A DNA stretch of 64,000 nt from contig OZ245760.1 of NCBI GenBank assembly GCA_965227695.1, forward strand, positions 1,550,001 through 1,614,000, written 5' to 3'. This DNA comes from UBA1858 sp965227695 (GTDB lineage Bacteria; Pseudomonadota; Gammaproteobacteria; UBA4575). Positions 9,310-17,713 of this stretch are shown one piece after another (positions within the stretch are counted from its first letter, which is position 1; each line of letters opens with the position of its first letter). The position numbers were made by a program, and so were the translations under genes. The notes below the pieces were generated by a model. The model saw nothing but the letters and a program-made list of their open reading frames with translations, was not told the DNA's origin and made no database searches.

Positions 9310-9903
9310 TTAAGTCGGGCAGTCCGTCGCGGTACTGGTGCTGCCGGCATTCCTGTTGACCCAGGCGTTACCAACACCGCTTAGGTATATCAGGCGTGCC
9401 CTGTCGCTGTTATTGTCCGGGTCACACAGGCGAAATATTTCCGGCTGATTGCCCCCGTTCCCCCGGGCCTCACCAAGCGGGTTAAAAGTAATTGTCCGGT
9501 CAAACTGGTTATTTAATGCAACCAGTGTATAACCCTCTCCCAGGCCTTCGTCGCGCATGACAATTTCAGTATCCTGCACGGTGCCGTTGTCATTGGCGTC
9601 TGCCCATATCACCCAGCCGTCCGACCAGGTCGTGGTCCCTGATGTATCGCATGCCGTGTTTGCGGAATTGAGCCGGCACATCACAACTTCAATATTGCGT
9701 GTGACTGCTTCACTGCGCGCCAGCACGAGACTGGAGATAAAGCGATTTGCCGCACCGGCCAGCGCATTGTTTTCCATCACATTGTTGAACGCCGGAATAC
9801 CTACTGTCAGCATGGCCGCGGCCAATGCCAGGGTAATCACAAGCTCAACAAGGCTGAACCCTTTGGTTTTAATTACAGTGGTTATGTTCGCTTCCATCAT
9901 CAT
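9310..9903 (-). CDS. fimT: Type IV minor pilin FimT/GspH family
   Basis: First gene of the minor-pilin operon. The prepilin motif TKG^FSLVELVITLALAAAMLTVGIPAF is followed by the GspH/FimT head, with LVLARSEAVTRNIEVVMCR and DGWVIWADAND. A TTG at 9936 would extend the frame. A cluster of three ATG codons at 9903, 9900 and 9897 fits better and gives a leader of normal length. Two cysteine pairs are possible (CRLNSANTAC, and two more near the C-terminus). FimT/FimU-class pilins couple the tip complex to the major pilin, and in some species bind DNA for uptake. comEC later in the window makes competence plausible. Confidence 0.9.
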   Translation of the reverse strand: MMMEANITTVIKTKGFSLVELVITLALAAAMLTVGIPAFNNVMENNALAGAANRFISSLVLARSEAVTRNIEVVMCRLNSANTACDTSGTTTWSDGWVIWADANDNGTVQDTEIVMRDEGLGEGYTLVALNNQFDRTITFNPLGEARGNGGNQPEIFRLCDPDNNSDRARLIYLSGVGNAWVNRNAGSTSTATDCPT

Positions 9904-9936
9904 CAGTTTATTTTGTGTAAACTTTACTTGATTCAA

Positions 9937-10214
9937 ACACCCGTTGATGGCGGTTAAACATAACTCGCATGGTTTCTCTGATGAGTGGTAATCACGCTAA
10001 GCGCTTGATAACTCAGAAAAAATAACCCGCAAAGTTTTGTCGATGAACGGTCATTGCCATCCAACAAAGGTGATTCGTTAAACTTGTTTACAGTGATTTG
10101 TGACAATCATCTGGGATATGCTTCACAGACTAAACAACTGCTAAAACGGACGGTGTTTTTTGTGCGATGAGTCGGAATTTTTCTACAAGCAAAGTTGAGT
10201 GGCGGATGTTTTGT
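9937..10214. other. Intergenic region upstream of the minor-pilin operon
   Basis: This 278-base stretch lies between the 3' end of the CDF exporter gene and fimT, both on the minus strand. It should hold the promoter of the fimT-pilVWXY1 operon. I see no convincing -35/-10 pair, no terminator hairpin with a T-run, and no RNA gene. Confidence 0.6.
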
Positions 10215-11096
10215 TCACTGGCAGGCAAGGGCACAGCGACCATTTTCAATCTGTATGGTGCTGTGGTGAACACCAAATTTTTCTTTTAGATCGCGGGTTG
10301 CCTTGTGTAACAAAGCATCATCAATAGTATCCGAATTCCTGATGATATGCGCCGTCAGGGCGACTTGAGTGGTGCTCATTGCCCACACATGCAGGTCGTG
10401 GATATCAGTGACATCGGGTAAATCGAGCAAATACCGCTTAATTTCCCCGAGATCGATATCTGTGGGAACCGCATCCACAGAGAGGTTGAAAGATTCTTTT
10501 ACCAGTGTCCATGAACTGGCTGCAATCACAATAATGATTAACAGGCTTAGCAGAGGGTCTATTTTCTGCCAGCCTGTCAAGTAGATAACAATTCCCCCGG
10601 CAACCACGGCGACCGATACCAGACCGTCGGCCAACATGTGTAAAAACGCGCCCTTGACATTGAGGTCTTCATCCTTGCGATGCATAAAAAGTGCTGCGGT
10701 AATGAAATTGACAATAACACCAATACTTGCCACAACAATAATTGTGATGCTGTCCGGTTGCACGATCATGCTCAGTCTATGAATGGCTTCAATAGCGATG
10801 AGGACCATTGTCACAATGAGCGTGATACTGCTAATGAGTGCCGCCAGTATCGTGGCACGGCGGTAGCCATAAGTATGGCTGTCGGTGGGTTTCACCGAAG
10901 CCAGCAAATTTGCACCCCAGGCCAACAGGAGAATAAGAACATCGCTGAAGTTATGGCCGGCATCCGCCAGTAGCGACAGGGAGTCCGACAGTATGCCAAA
11001 TATCGCTTCAACAATGACATAAACAATATTTATCACCGCGCCGATCAAAAACGCTTTGTTGGTAGAGTTTGCAGAATGATGATGGTGATGGTGCAT
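10215..11096 (-). CDS. Cation diffusion facilitator (Zn/Co/Cd efflux)
   Basis: A 293-residue inner-membrane exporter with six predicted membrane segments. Two HxxxD metal sites, HNFSD in TM2 and HMLAD in TM5, place it in the zinc-type CDF group (CzcD/ZitB). A cytoplasmic C-terminal domain holds DIHDLHVWAMS and ends near VHHSTIQIE. The ATG at 11096 is chosen over a TTG 15 nt upstream. The protein then begins with Met followed by six consecutive histidines, a natural metal-binding tail; histidine-rich termini are common in zinc CDFs. It has no metal regulator beside it. Confidence 0.93.
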   Translation of the reverse strand: MHHHHHHSANSTNKAFLIGAVINIVYVIVEAIFGILSDSLSLLADAGHNFSDVLILLLAWGANLLASVKPTDSHTYGYRRATILAALISSITLIVTMVLIAIEAIHRLSMIVQPDSITIIVVASIGVIVNFITAALFMHRKDEDLNVKGAFLHMLADGLVSVAVVAGGIVIYLTGWQKIDPLLSLLIIIVIAASSWTLVKESFNLSVDAVPTDIDLGEIKRYLLDLPDVTDIHDLHVWAMSTTQVALTAHIIRNSDTIDDALLHKATRDLKEKFGVHHSTIQIENGRCALACQ

Positions 11097-11263
11097 GACT
11101 TTAATCAGCAATCAGCGTTGTATGCGCGAAGGATTTATTTTCAATCAATTTGAAGTGAACGCTATGGTAATTAAATGATCGTTATGAATATAGCACCTGT
11201 CACGTGATTGTGCTGGTTAAAACATATTATACGGTGAATAATTTTTTTATCAGCAATATTTTG

Positions 11264-12871
11264 TCAAACTGGCTGAAGGCCGAATCTTGTTATCAGCGCT
11301 TGATTGTTTGTGTTGGCATTGGCAGGCAGGCAGGTATATATTTTTCGTGCGTTTAAGTCAGCCACATAATTAATCATAAATGACAGCATGTCTTGCAGCT
11401 TGTCCGTGGCTGGTAAAGTTCCGTTGATATCCATACAGTCAATGAAAAGTGTGTCTTCATCCATATTTATTTCAAGACCGTGATTTTTATAATTAGCGCC
11501 AATTTTGCTTATCCAGCCATACGCCATGAGCCGGTTTTCATTCATCAACGTGATTAAAGTTTCTTCTTTTGCAAATCTTTGCGTAGCATCGTTCAACAGT
11601 GATTGCATTTGCAGGCTATTTGAGCCGTGTTGGTGAGTCAGTAAATCATGATAGCGTTGAACATTGATCTCTGGCGCCTGCACTGCAGGTAATTCTGGTG
11701 AATGTTCCAGATCAAGCACAAAAGTATGATATTTTTGTTTGCCAGTTTGCCTGTTTGCAGGGGCAAACCTGTTTAACAAAGATTTTTTATCTATACCCAA
11801 TGCTGCCAGGGTGTTCACTACCTGAGTTCTGGAAGCCTGTTTGAGCAAGTGCAGGGTTTTCGCGGCACGGCCCGGGTAAACAATCGGTCGGTAGAGCGTA
11901 TGATGGTCGTTACTGAAACGTTCTTTGTATTCGTCTCCACCCGGTGTCAAGTCAATATACTGAATGCCTTGCTGTAATAGTAATTCGGACAGATATAAAA
12001 TTAATATCACTCCGGGAGAGTGCTTGCTATGGCGAGGGTCAAAGGCGGTCAGGCCGATATAGACTGTATTGTTATCGACGCCGCCAAAATGGAATGCCAA
12101 CAGTGTGTCTCCCATCCACAATGCAGTGAAGTGATTTTCAACAAGGTTGTTAGCGCGTGCCTGATAAAAACCATGCTGTAGCGGGTCTTCCCTGAATGCC
12201 AGATCTCCATGGGCGGCACCATGTCTGAAATTAACAAGATCTGGAATTAAATCCATCACATTCCTGGCGCGATTAATTTCGGTGATATGCTCAAGATGTA
12301 AATTTCCCATTCTTTTCAGACGGTTGATTTTTGACTTGACGCTTTTACTCTTTTTTATTTTCTTTATTTTTTCTTCGTTATGTAAATCAAGTACTGGCGA
12401 CAGCACTTTTTCATAATGCATAACAATATTGTTCAGCTCGCTACCAGGCTGTAATAACCAGTCGACTTCCGCACCAGGTGGAATATGTGACCAGCTCCAG
12501 GCGGTGTAATTAATCTGTTTTCTGACAGTTGATACTGCGTTGCTAATGAAAACATTTTTATATTCAGGGCGGCAGAGCCAGCCACTATATTCAACCTGTT
12601 GTGCGGCTGCATGCGAAAGAACACGCGTTTGTACTTCGATTGCCAGTGGTAAAAAACCAATTAACTGATCATTGCTGTCATAACCACAGACTATGACCGG
12701 TTCGAACTCCGGAGAGTATTGCTGATACCAGCAATTCACAAACGCCGGTTCCTGGAAAACTGTGACATGGGTCGTGGTTGCGGCCAAGGATTGCCATTGG
12801 GAGACAAACTCGTCAGTACAACGGAGTGTATGTGCTTCCTGAGCACGAAAAATTTTAATCGTAAAAGTCAT
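11264..12871 (-). CDS. Large GNAT-family (BioF2/CelD-like) acyltransferase with second C-terminal domain
   Basis: A 535-residue cytoplasmic protein. Residues 1 to about 350 resemble the CelD/BioF2-type GNAT domain: FQEPAFVNCWYQQY at the start, GFLPLAIE, a basic KSKSVKSKINRLKRMG stretch near residue 172, LAFHFGGV, and IQYIDLTPGGDEYKERF. After a linker (about 350-395) a second unit of roughly 140 residues has GNAT-like features (RLMAYGWISKIGANY, ARKIYTCLPANANTNNQALITRFG). Proteins with the first domain often act in polysaccharide or envelope modification. The substrate here is unknown. It lies 123 bp downstream of mfnB on the same strand, but no sequence feature ties it to cofactor synthesis. 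Confidence 0.7.
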   Translation of the reverse strand: MTFTIKIFRAQEAHTLRCTDEFVSQWQSLAATTTHVTVFQEPAFVNCWYQQYSPEFEPVIVCGYDSNDQLIGFLPLAIEVQTRVLSHAAAQQVEYSGWLCRPEYKNVFISNAVSTVRKQINYTAWSWSHIPPGAEVDWLLQPGSELNNIVMHYEKVLSPVLDLHNEEKIKKIKKSKSVKSKINRLKRMGNLHLEHITEINRARNVMDLIPDLVNFRHGAAHGDLAFREDPLQHGFYQARANNLVENHFTALWMGDTLLAFHFGGVDNNTVYIGLTAFDPRHSKHSPGVILILYLSELLLQQGIQYIDLTPGGDEYKERFSNDHHTLYRPIVYPGRAAKTLHLLKQASRTQVVNTLAALGIDKKSLLNRFAPANRQTGKQKYHTFVLDLEHSPELPAVQAPEINVQRYHDLLTHQHGSNSLQMQSLLNDATQRFAKEETLITLMNENRLMAYGWISKIGANYKNHGLEINMDEDTLFIDCMDINGTLPATDKLQDMLSFMINYVADLNARKIYTCLPANANTNNQALITRFGLQPV

Positions 12872-12994
12872 TAAACGCAGGCGAGTTTTCTGAATAATAG
12901 TGAGCGACTATAGCACTAAGCCTGCAGGGATAATTTGACCTTATCGCCAGTTTAACCGGTGACAAGTTGATAGCCGGGCTGGTTTTGGTGCCTA

Positions 12995-13702
12995 TTAACC
13001 CTGGCGCATGGATGTCGAGTGTTGATGTGGTAACTGATTGCGAACCTGGCTGACGGCATTGATGTCTATCCCTGCAGTACGTTGTGTCCCCTGGCACAGG
13101 GCGGTGCGAAAACCGAGGTAATCCGGTGCAACGGGTAACAGCGTTGGGATATCCTGTTGACGCAATGATCCGGCCAAACCGGTTAGCAATCGATTTTTCT
13201 TTGCCAGCTGGACAAAATTTGACAGCTCTTTTATGTCACGGTGTTGAAGCAGGCTGCCCGTGCCTTTGCCGGCAGTATCCATCATCACGCCGGCAAGACG
13301 GGCTTTCTTACAGCAGGCAATTGCCATTTCGGTATCGTGTTTGATATCGGCAAATAACACAGCAATTATTTGAACCCCGCGGCGTGCGTGATATTCAAAA
13401 GATGGCAGGCACTGCGTGATATGGGCCTGGCTAAACATGCCGACTTTGACGTAGTCAACGCCCGTATCTGCCACCAGCCCGATTTTCTCCAGTATGAGTG
13501 ATACATCCGCTTCCAGGTCGCCCACCGTGGCACTCACAACAGACTTTTCCCACAGATGATCAACAATGTTCTGAATGATACTGATCGGCAATCCGCCAAG
13601 TGCACCATGATGTGGATCTTTCAAATCAATAATATCAGCGCCATAATTGCTTACGGAGATAGCGTCTTCCAAATTATTAACGCTGGCTAAAAAACCTGTC
13701 AT
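12995..13702 (-). CDS. mfnB: (5-formylfuran-3-yl)methyl phosphate synthase MfnB
   Basis: A 235-residue TIM-barrel protein of the DUF556 family. In methanogens MfnB condenses two glyceraldehyde-3-phosphate molecules into the furan precursor of methanofuran. Key segments are conserved: ADIIDLKDPHHGALGG (Lys28, the Schiff-base position), VSATVGDLEAD, VDYVKVGMF (Lys86), MMDTAGKG, GLAGSLRQQDIP and LGFRTALC. Length equals the archaeal enzyme apart from a C-terminal tail of about 15 residues. The ATG overlaps the DUF447 stop (ATGA), with GGAGCG as the ribosome site. This is the strongest evidence in the window for methanofuran- or methylofuran-dependent C1 metabolism. Confidence 0.93.
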   Translation of the reverse strand: MTGFLASVNNLEDAISVSNYGADIIDLKDPHHGALGGLPISIIQNIVDHLWEKSVVSATVGDLEADVSLILEKIGLVADTGVDYVKVGMFSQAHITQCLPSFEYHARRGVQIIAVLFADIKHDTEMAIACCKKARLAGVMMDTAGKGTGSLLQHRDIKELSNFVQLAKKNRLLTGLAGSLRQQDIPTLLPVAPDYLGFRTALCQGTQRTAGIDINAVSQVRNQLPHQHSTSMRQG

Positions 13703-14283
13703 TGTATCGCTCCACCTTGTTTATTCCTGAATTCGTTCACTTTTTCCATCAGCCAGTCCCATGCCTGTAGTTCGCGTTCCCCGGCAGTTTTATCGAGACC
13801 GATACGCAGGTAATTAATTTCACTGTCAATTTTATCTGCGGGTAACATATTCAATCGGCTCACGAGAATGGCTAACTCAATCACCGCGAACTGGGCACGA
13901 TTATAGCCATGAAAAGCGTGGTGCATCTGTTCATGAACAATATCACAGTAAAAACGTGGCCGTGTTTCATCGTCTTCATGTGTATGTATGCGGACTTCAG
14001 AATGTGCGAGACAGTCATGCAGGCGGATGCCGGGAATTACATCGGCCGGGTGTGTTTGCCATTGACGCCGTCCCGTGATGCAGCCTGCGAATATACGCAC
14101 GTCGTCCGGATAGTTGATGGTAGCGACCTGGTCTCGAAGCAGGTTATTAAGTGTGGCCGAAGGTTTGAAGGGTGCCAACATTAAGCCGCGCTCGGTTTCA
14201 TGGACACCCATCGGTGCAATATGTGGGCTGCCATCGTCGTGCAGTGTTGTAATAATGCTTTCTCTGATAAAAGGCATAGTCAA
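13699..14283 (-). CDS. DUF447 family protein (archaeal-type C1 gene cluster)
   Basis: A 194-residue protein beginning with FIRESIITTLHDDGSPHIAPMGVHETERGLMLAPFKPSAT, a flavin-reductase/split-barrel-like N-terminus typical of DUF447, a family shared by methanogens and bacteria with the methanopterin pathway. The middle part holds the conserved RPRFYCDIVHEQMHHAFHGYNRAQFAVIELAILVSRL segment. The biochemical function is not known to me; FMN binding is plausible from the fold. It lies between mfnB (4-nt overlap) and the DHPS-related gene (4-nt gap), so all three are one transcription unit and likely act in the same cofactor pathway. Confidence 0.85.
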   Translation of the reverse strand: MTMPFIRESIITTLHDDGSPHIAPMGVHETERGLMLAPFKPSATLNNLLRDQVATINYPDDVRIFAGCITGRRQWQTHPADVIPGIRLHDCLAHSEVRIHTHEDDETRPRFYCDIVHEQMHHAFHGYNRAQFAVIELAILVSRLNMLPADKIDSEINYLRIGLDKTAGERELQAWDWLMEKVNEFRNKQGGAIQ

Positions 14284-14287
14284 TCAG

Positions 14288-15745
14288 TCAGCAGCGTCGA
14301 GCGCTGCTTTTTTTGTCCTTGTGTCTGTTTTTTGTCTGCTTGCGTTTGCTGGCGCGGTCCTTGCGTGACTGCATGGTACTGCCTTCTTTCTTGAAAGTCG
14401 TTAAATCCTGTTTTTGTGTTTCAACTGCCACACCCCATTCAAGTTCTTCATCCTGCTCATAGCGTTTACCCAGTTGCCACGCGATCTGGGCGCGGGCGAG
14501 TTCAACCCCAAGGTAGAATGCATGTGCGCCGTCTTCCTCGACGCCCAGGTCAGGGTAAAGGTCAAAAGGGTCGGTGGCTTCAAAGATTCCATCCCGATTG
14601 TATATGAAGATTCCCTGTTCACACACCTGTATTCGGAAATTGGCATCCCTGACCAGCCCGGATAATTCCTTGATCTCTTCAATATCATACGGGTAAGGTT
14701 TACGCTCATGAAGCGCCATCAGGCCCTCATGATAGCCTTTGGGTGGACTGTGGTCACTTTTCGAGGCATGCATAATACGGCGGGCAAGGTCTGCTTCTTT
14801 CACGGCTTTTCTGCAATGTTCGCTGACTTCGGTGGTTAGTATGTGGCCAATATTAAGTTCTGAGATGATCCCCATTAATAGCGCATTGGTCCCGGCAGTA
14901 TCGGCGTGGGTGAGTTCGGTCAGGTTGCCAACCCCCATCATGATTTCAATATCCGGGTAGCGTTTACGCAGATTGCGGTAGCGCACGATGGATTCTGTGA
15001 AGTTAAAATTAATCGGATCCAGAATGGGGTCTGCAATAAAACGACGGCCCTGTTTGAGTAACAGGTCTACAGTTCTGTAGAGTGAGCGCATGTTGGTCGG
15101 CGGGTTACCGATGATAATGGGAACAGAATCCACTTTATCCAACACCCATAAGGTGTGCTCCTGCAGGCTCAATAAAAAGTCGGCCCCGGCGTGACCGCCG
15201 GTCACCAGATCTTCAGCCAGCAGCGAATCAACACTCACCATAAAACCTGCCGCTTTTAGTGCCTGGACAGATTCCTTCAGATGCCCAAATGGCGTGTTGG
15301 GTAAACAGCCGAGATCAATGACATTGGCACCATCTTCGCGATACTGTTCGGCCCGTGAGATAATTTCCGCGACACTCATGTTGGGTGCATCGACAATCTC
15401 GGCAAAGATATCCGTGTTATAGTCGTCGAGGCTGGTTTTGGCTTCCTGGTGACCAAAATACTGCGGAATATCCTTGAGCTCTTCAGGACCTCTTTCAACC
15501 TGTATGTTTAAAGTTTGAGCTAATTGTTCGATATCTCCCCGGCAGCGCCCGGGCAGAATGAGCTTGTCGTAGCCTGTGACATTTTTTAAACGACGTGCTA
15601 TCAGGTCGGTTGTCATCAGCGCAGCAACACTTACTCCAATTTGATGGATATCATAACGGAACTCTGTAGGCTGCATGCCCTGCAGGACTTTAACTAAACT
15701 TTTTTCAGCCAGTTTACCGGTAAGGAATAGATATCGTTGGGACAT
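14288..15745 (-). CDS. Dihydropteroate synthase-related protein (methanopterin-type)
   Basis: A 485-residue protein of the DHPS-related family found in methanogens and in bacteria with archaeal-type C1 genes; it is much longer than ordinary FolP. The N-terminal domain (about 1-140, YLFLTGKLAEKSLVKVLQ) is specific to this group. A TIM-barrel pterin-binding domain follows, with DGANVIDLGCLPNTPF, VSVDSLLAED, RRFIADPILDPINF and IMMGVGNLTELTHADTAG. Related archaeal proteins join a pterin diphosphate to an aminobenzoate derivative in methanopterin synthesis. ATG 15745 is preferred to the upstream TTG. The last 28 residues are very basic (RKDRASKRKQTKNRHKDKK), an unusual tail. The exact reaction is inferred. 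Confidence 0.85.
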   Translation of the reverse strand: MSQRYLFLTGKLAEKSLVKVLQGMQPTEFRYDIHQIGVSVAALMTTDLIARRLKNVTGYDKLILPGRCRGDIEQLAQTLNIQVERGPEELKDIPQYFGHQEAKTSLDDYNTDIFAEIVDAPNMSVAEIISRAEQYREDGANVIDLGCLPNTPFGHLKESVQALKAAGFMVSVDSLLAEDLVTGGHAGADFLLSLQEHTLWVLDKVDSVPIIIGNPPTNMRSLYRTVDLLLKQGRRFIADPILDPINFNFTESIVRYRNLRKRYPDIEIMMGVGNLTELTHADTAGTNALLMGIISELNIGHILTTEVSEHCRKAVKEADLARRIMHASKSDHSPPKGYHEGLMALHERKPYPYDIEEIKELSGLVRDANFRIQVCEQGIFIYNRDGIFEATDPFDLYPDLGVEEDGAHAFYLGVELARAQIAWQLGKRYEQDEELEWGVAVETQKQDLTTFKKEGSTMQSRKDRASKRKQTKNRHKDKKSSARRC

Positions 15746-15857
15746 AATAAACAAACTTATTTAAAACGGGGACTTGATAAATTAGCATTGCCGGGTCGCA
15801 AACCTGGATACTTTACAGGGTGAAAAATCATTAATGTTGAATCATTTGCACTAGTTC

Positions 15858-17606
15858 ATGGCTACTCGTGTTAAACAGCGGGTGGCTCAGGTGGATGCCT
15901 CACTTGCACAATCTGAACTTCCTGAGTTACTCCAGAGAGTATACGCTAATCGCGGGGTGACTGATCCCGCGTTGCTGGAGATGTCCATTCAAAATATTTT
16001 GCCACCTGCCAGTCTGAAAGGGGCCCGCGAGGCGGCGGCCCTGATTTACAGCGTGATATGTGAAGACCAGCCGATTGTCATCGTCGGCGACTATGACGCA
16101 GATGGTGCGACCAGTACCGCCGTGGCCATGAGAGGCCTCACGTTGCTGGGTGCGCGCAAAGTAGAATACCTTGTGCCAAATCGATTTGAATTTGGATACG
16201 GACTGACACCGCAAATTGTCGACCTGGCACTAGGCTCCGAACCACGCCTGATTATTACAGTGGATAATGGTATTTCAAGTCACGCAGGTGTGCAGCATGC
16301 ACGCAATCACAATATTGATGTACTGGTTACTGATCATCATTTACCAGCAGAAACTCTGCCAGAGGCAAATGTCATTGTGAACCCCAATCAGCCCGGGGAC
16401 CCGTTTGGCAGTAAATCGCTCGCTGGTGTGGGAGTCATGTTTTATGTGCTGATTGCACTTCGTTCATACCTGCGCGAGCAAGGCTGGTTCCGGCAACAGC
16501 GATTGCCTGAGCCCAATTTTGCCCAGCTGCTAGATCTGGTTGCATTAGGCACGGTTGCCGATGTGGTGCCGCTTGACAGAAATAATCGCATACTCGTGGA
16601 ACAGGGGTTGAGAAGAATTCGGGCGGGACAATGCTGTCCCGGAATGATGGCTTTATTGAATGTCGCAGGTTGTGATTATTCACGCACTGTATCCAGTGAT
16701 TTGGGATTTTATATTGGACCCAGAGTGAATGCGGCGGGTCGACTGGAAGATATGTCAATCGGTATTGAGTGCCTGTTGGCAGATAATCAGCAAACAGCAG
16801 ATGAAATCGCTAGTCGGCTGCATAACTTAAATGCCGAGCGCAGGGAAATTGAAAGCCATATGAAACAGGAGGCGCTCAACAGCCTTGATAAAATAAACCG
16901 TCAACTTGCCAGTAGCAAGTTAAAAGATAATATCGGTATATGTATTTACCAGCCACACTGGCACCAGGGCGTTATCGGGATCGTTGCGGCACGTGTGAAA
17001 GAAAAATTTTATCGCCCAACTATTGCCTTTGCGGATGCCGGTAATGATCAGCTGAAAGGCTCCGCACGTTCGATACCCGGGATACATATTCGTGATGTAC
17101 TGGATACCGTCGCGGCGCGTTATCCACAGATAATTTCCAAATTTGGTGGTCATGCCATGGCCGCGGGACTGAGCCTGGATAAAGAGCAATTTGCGCCATT
17201 CTCAACTGCATTTAATGAAGTCTTATCTGAATGGATCAGTCCGGACGATCTGCAGCAGGAAATATTATCTGACGGTCAGCTGGCGGGCGATCAGTTTTGC
17301 CTTGCCACAGCAAAATCACTGATAAATGCCGGTCCCTGGGGGCAGGGGTTTCCGGTGCCTGTATTCGATGGTGAGTTTACGGTACTCGATTATCGTGTGG
17401 TGGGTGAACATCACCTGAAGCTCTCTTTGCAACCCGTGAATGCGAGCGTCACTCTTGCCGCGATTGCGTTTAATTATGCTAATTATGAATGGAACAACCG
17501 CGCGTCCAGGGTGCATATTGCATTTGAACTGGATGTGAATTACTTCCGTGGAATAGAAAGTCCACAGTTGCTTGTAAAATATCTTGAAGTACGCGCAGTT
17601 CACTGA
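15858..17606 (+). CDS. recJ: Single-stranded-DNA-specific exonuclease RecJ
   Basis: A 582-residue DHH-family 5'-3' exonuclease acting in recombination and mismatch repair. The catalytic motifs are GDYDADGATSTAV (near residue 75), VDNGISS, VTDHHLP (DHH, near residue 157), NPNQPGD and LVALGTVADVVPL. The DHHA1 domain has GIVAARVKEKFYRP and KFGGHAMAAGLSL, and the OB-fold C-terminus ends near LLVKYLEVRAV. Length matches E. coli RecJ. The gene is divergent from the DHPS-related gene and is followed by prfB, a common gammaproteobacterial order. Confidence 0.96.
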   Translation: MATRVKQRVAQVDASLAQSELPELLQRVYANRGVTDPALLEMSIQNILPPASLKGAREAAALIYSVICEDQPIVIVGDYDADGATSTAVAMRGLTLLGARKVEYLVPNRFEFGYGLTPQIVDLALGSEPRLIITVDNGISSHAGVQHARNHNIDVLVTDHHLPAETLPEANVIVNPNQPGDPFGSKSLAGVGVMFYVLIALRSYLREQGWFRQQRLPEPNFAQLLDLVALGTVADVVPLDRNNRILVEQGLRRIRAGQCCPGMMALLNVAGCDYSRTVSSDLGFYIGPRVNAAGRLEDMSIGIECLLADNQQTADEIASRLHNLNAERREIESHMKQEALNSLDKINRQLASSKLKDNIGICIYQPHWHQGVIGIVAARVKEKFYRPTIAFADAGNDQLKGSARSIPGIHIRDVLDTVAARYPQIISKFGGHAMAAGLSLDKEQFAPFSTAFNEVLSEWISPDDLQQEILSDGQLAGDQFCLATAKSLINAGPWGQGFPVPVFDGEFTVLDYRVVGEHHLKLSLQPVNASVTLAAIAFNYANYEWNNRASRVHIAFELDVNYFRGIESPQLLVKYLEVRAVH

Positions 17607-17713
17607 GTTTTTCATTCACTGAAGATAGCGATTCCAGTAGAATACCCCGCTTCGATCACCCGTGATGCTGGCTTGAGTCGCAGAGCATCCTATTCAAAAT
17701 AATGGAATCAGTC

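Noticed and set aside
9294..9377. Longer PilV start
   Set aside because: The extra residues lie inside fimT and would put 28 unneeded residues before a normal prepilin leader.
17607..17701. tRNA-like TTCGATCACC stretch between recJ and prfB
   Set aside because: No acceptor or anticodon stem can be formed around it; it is an isolated match.
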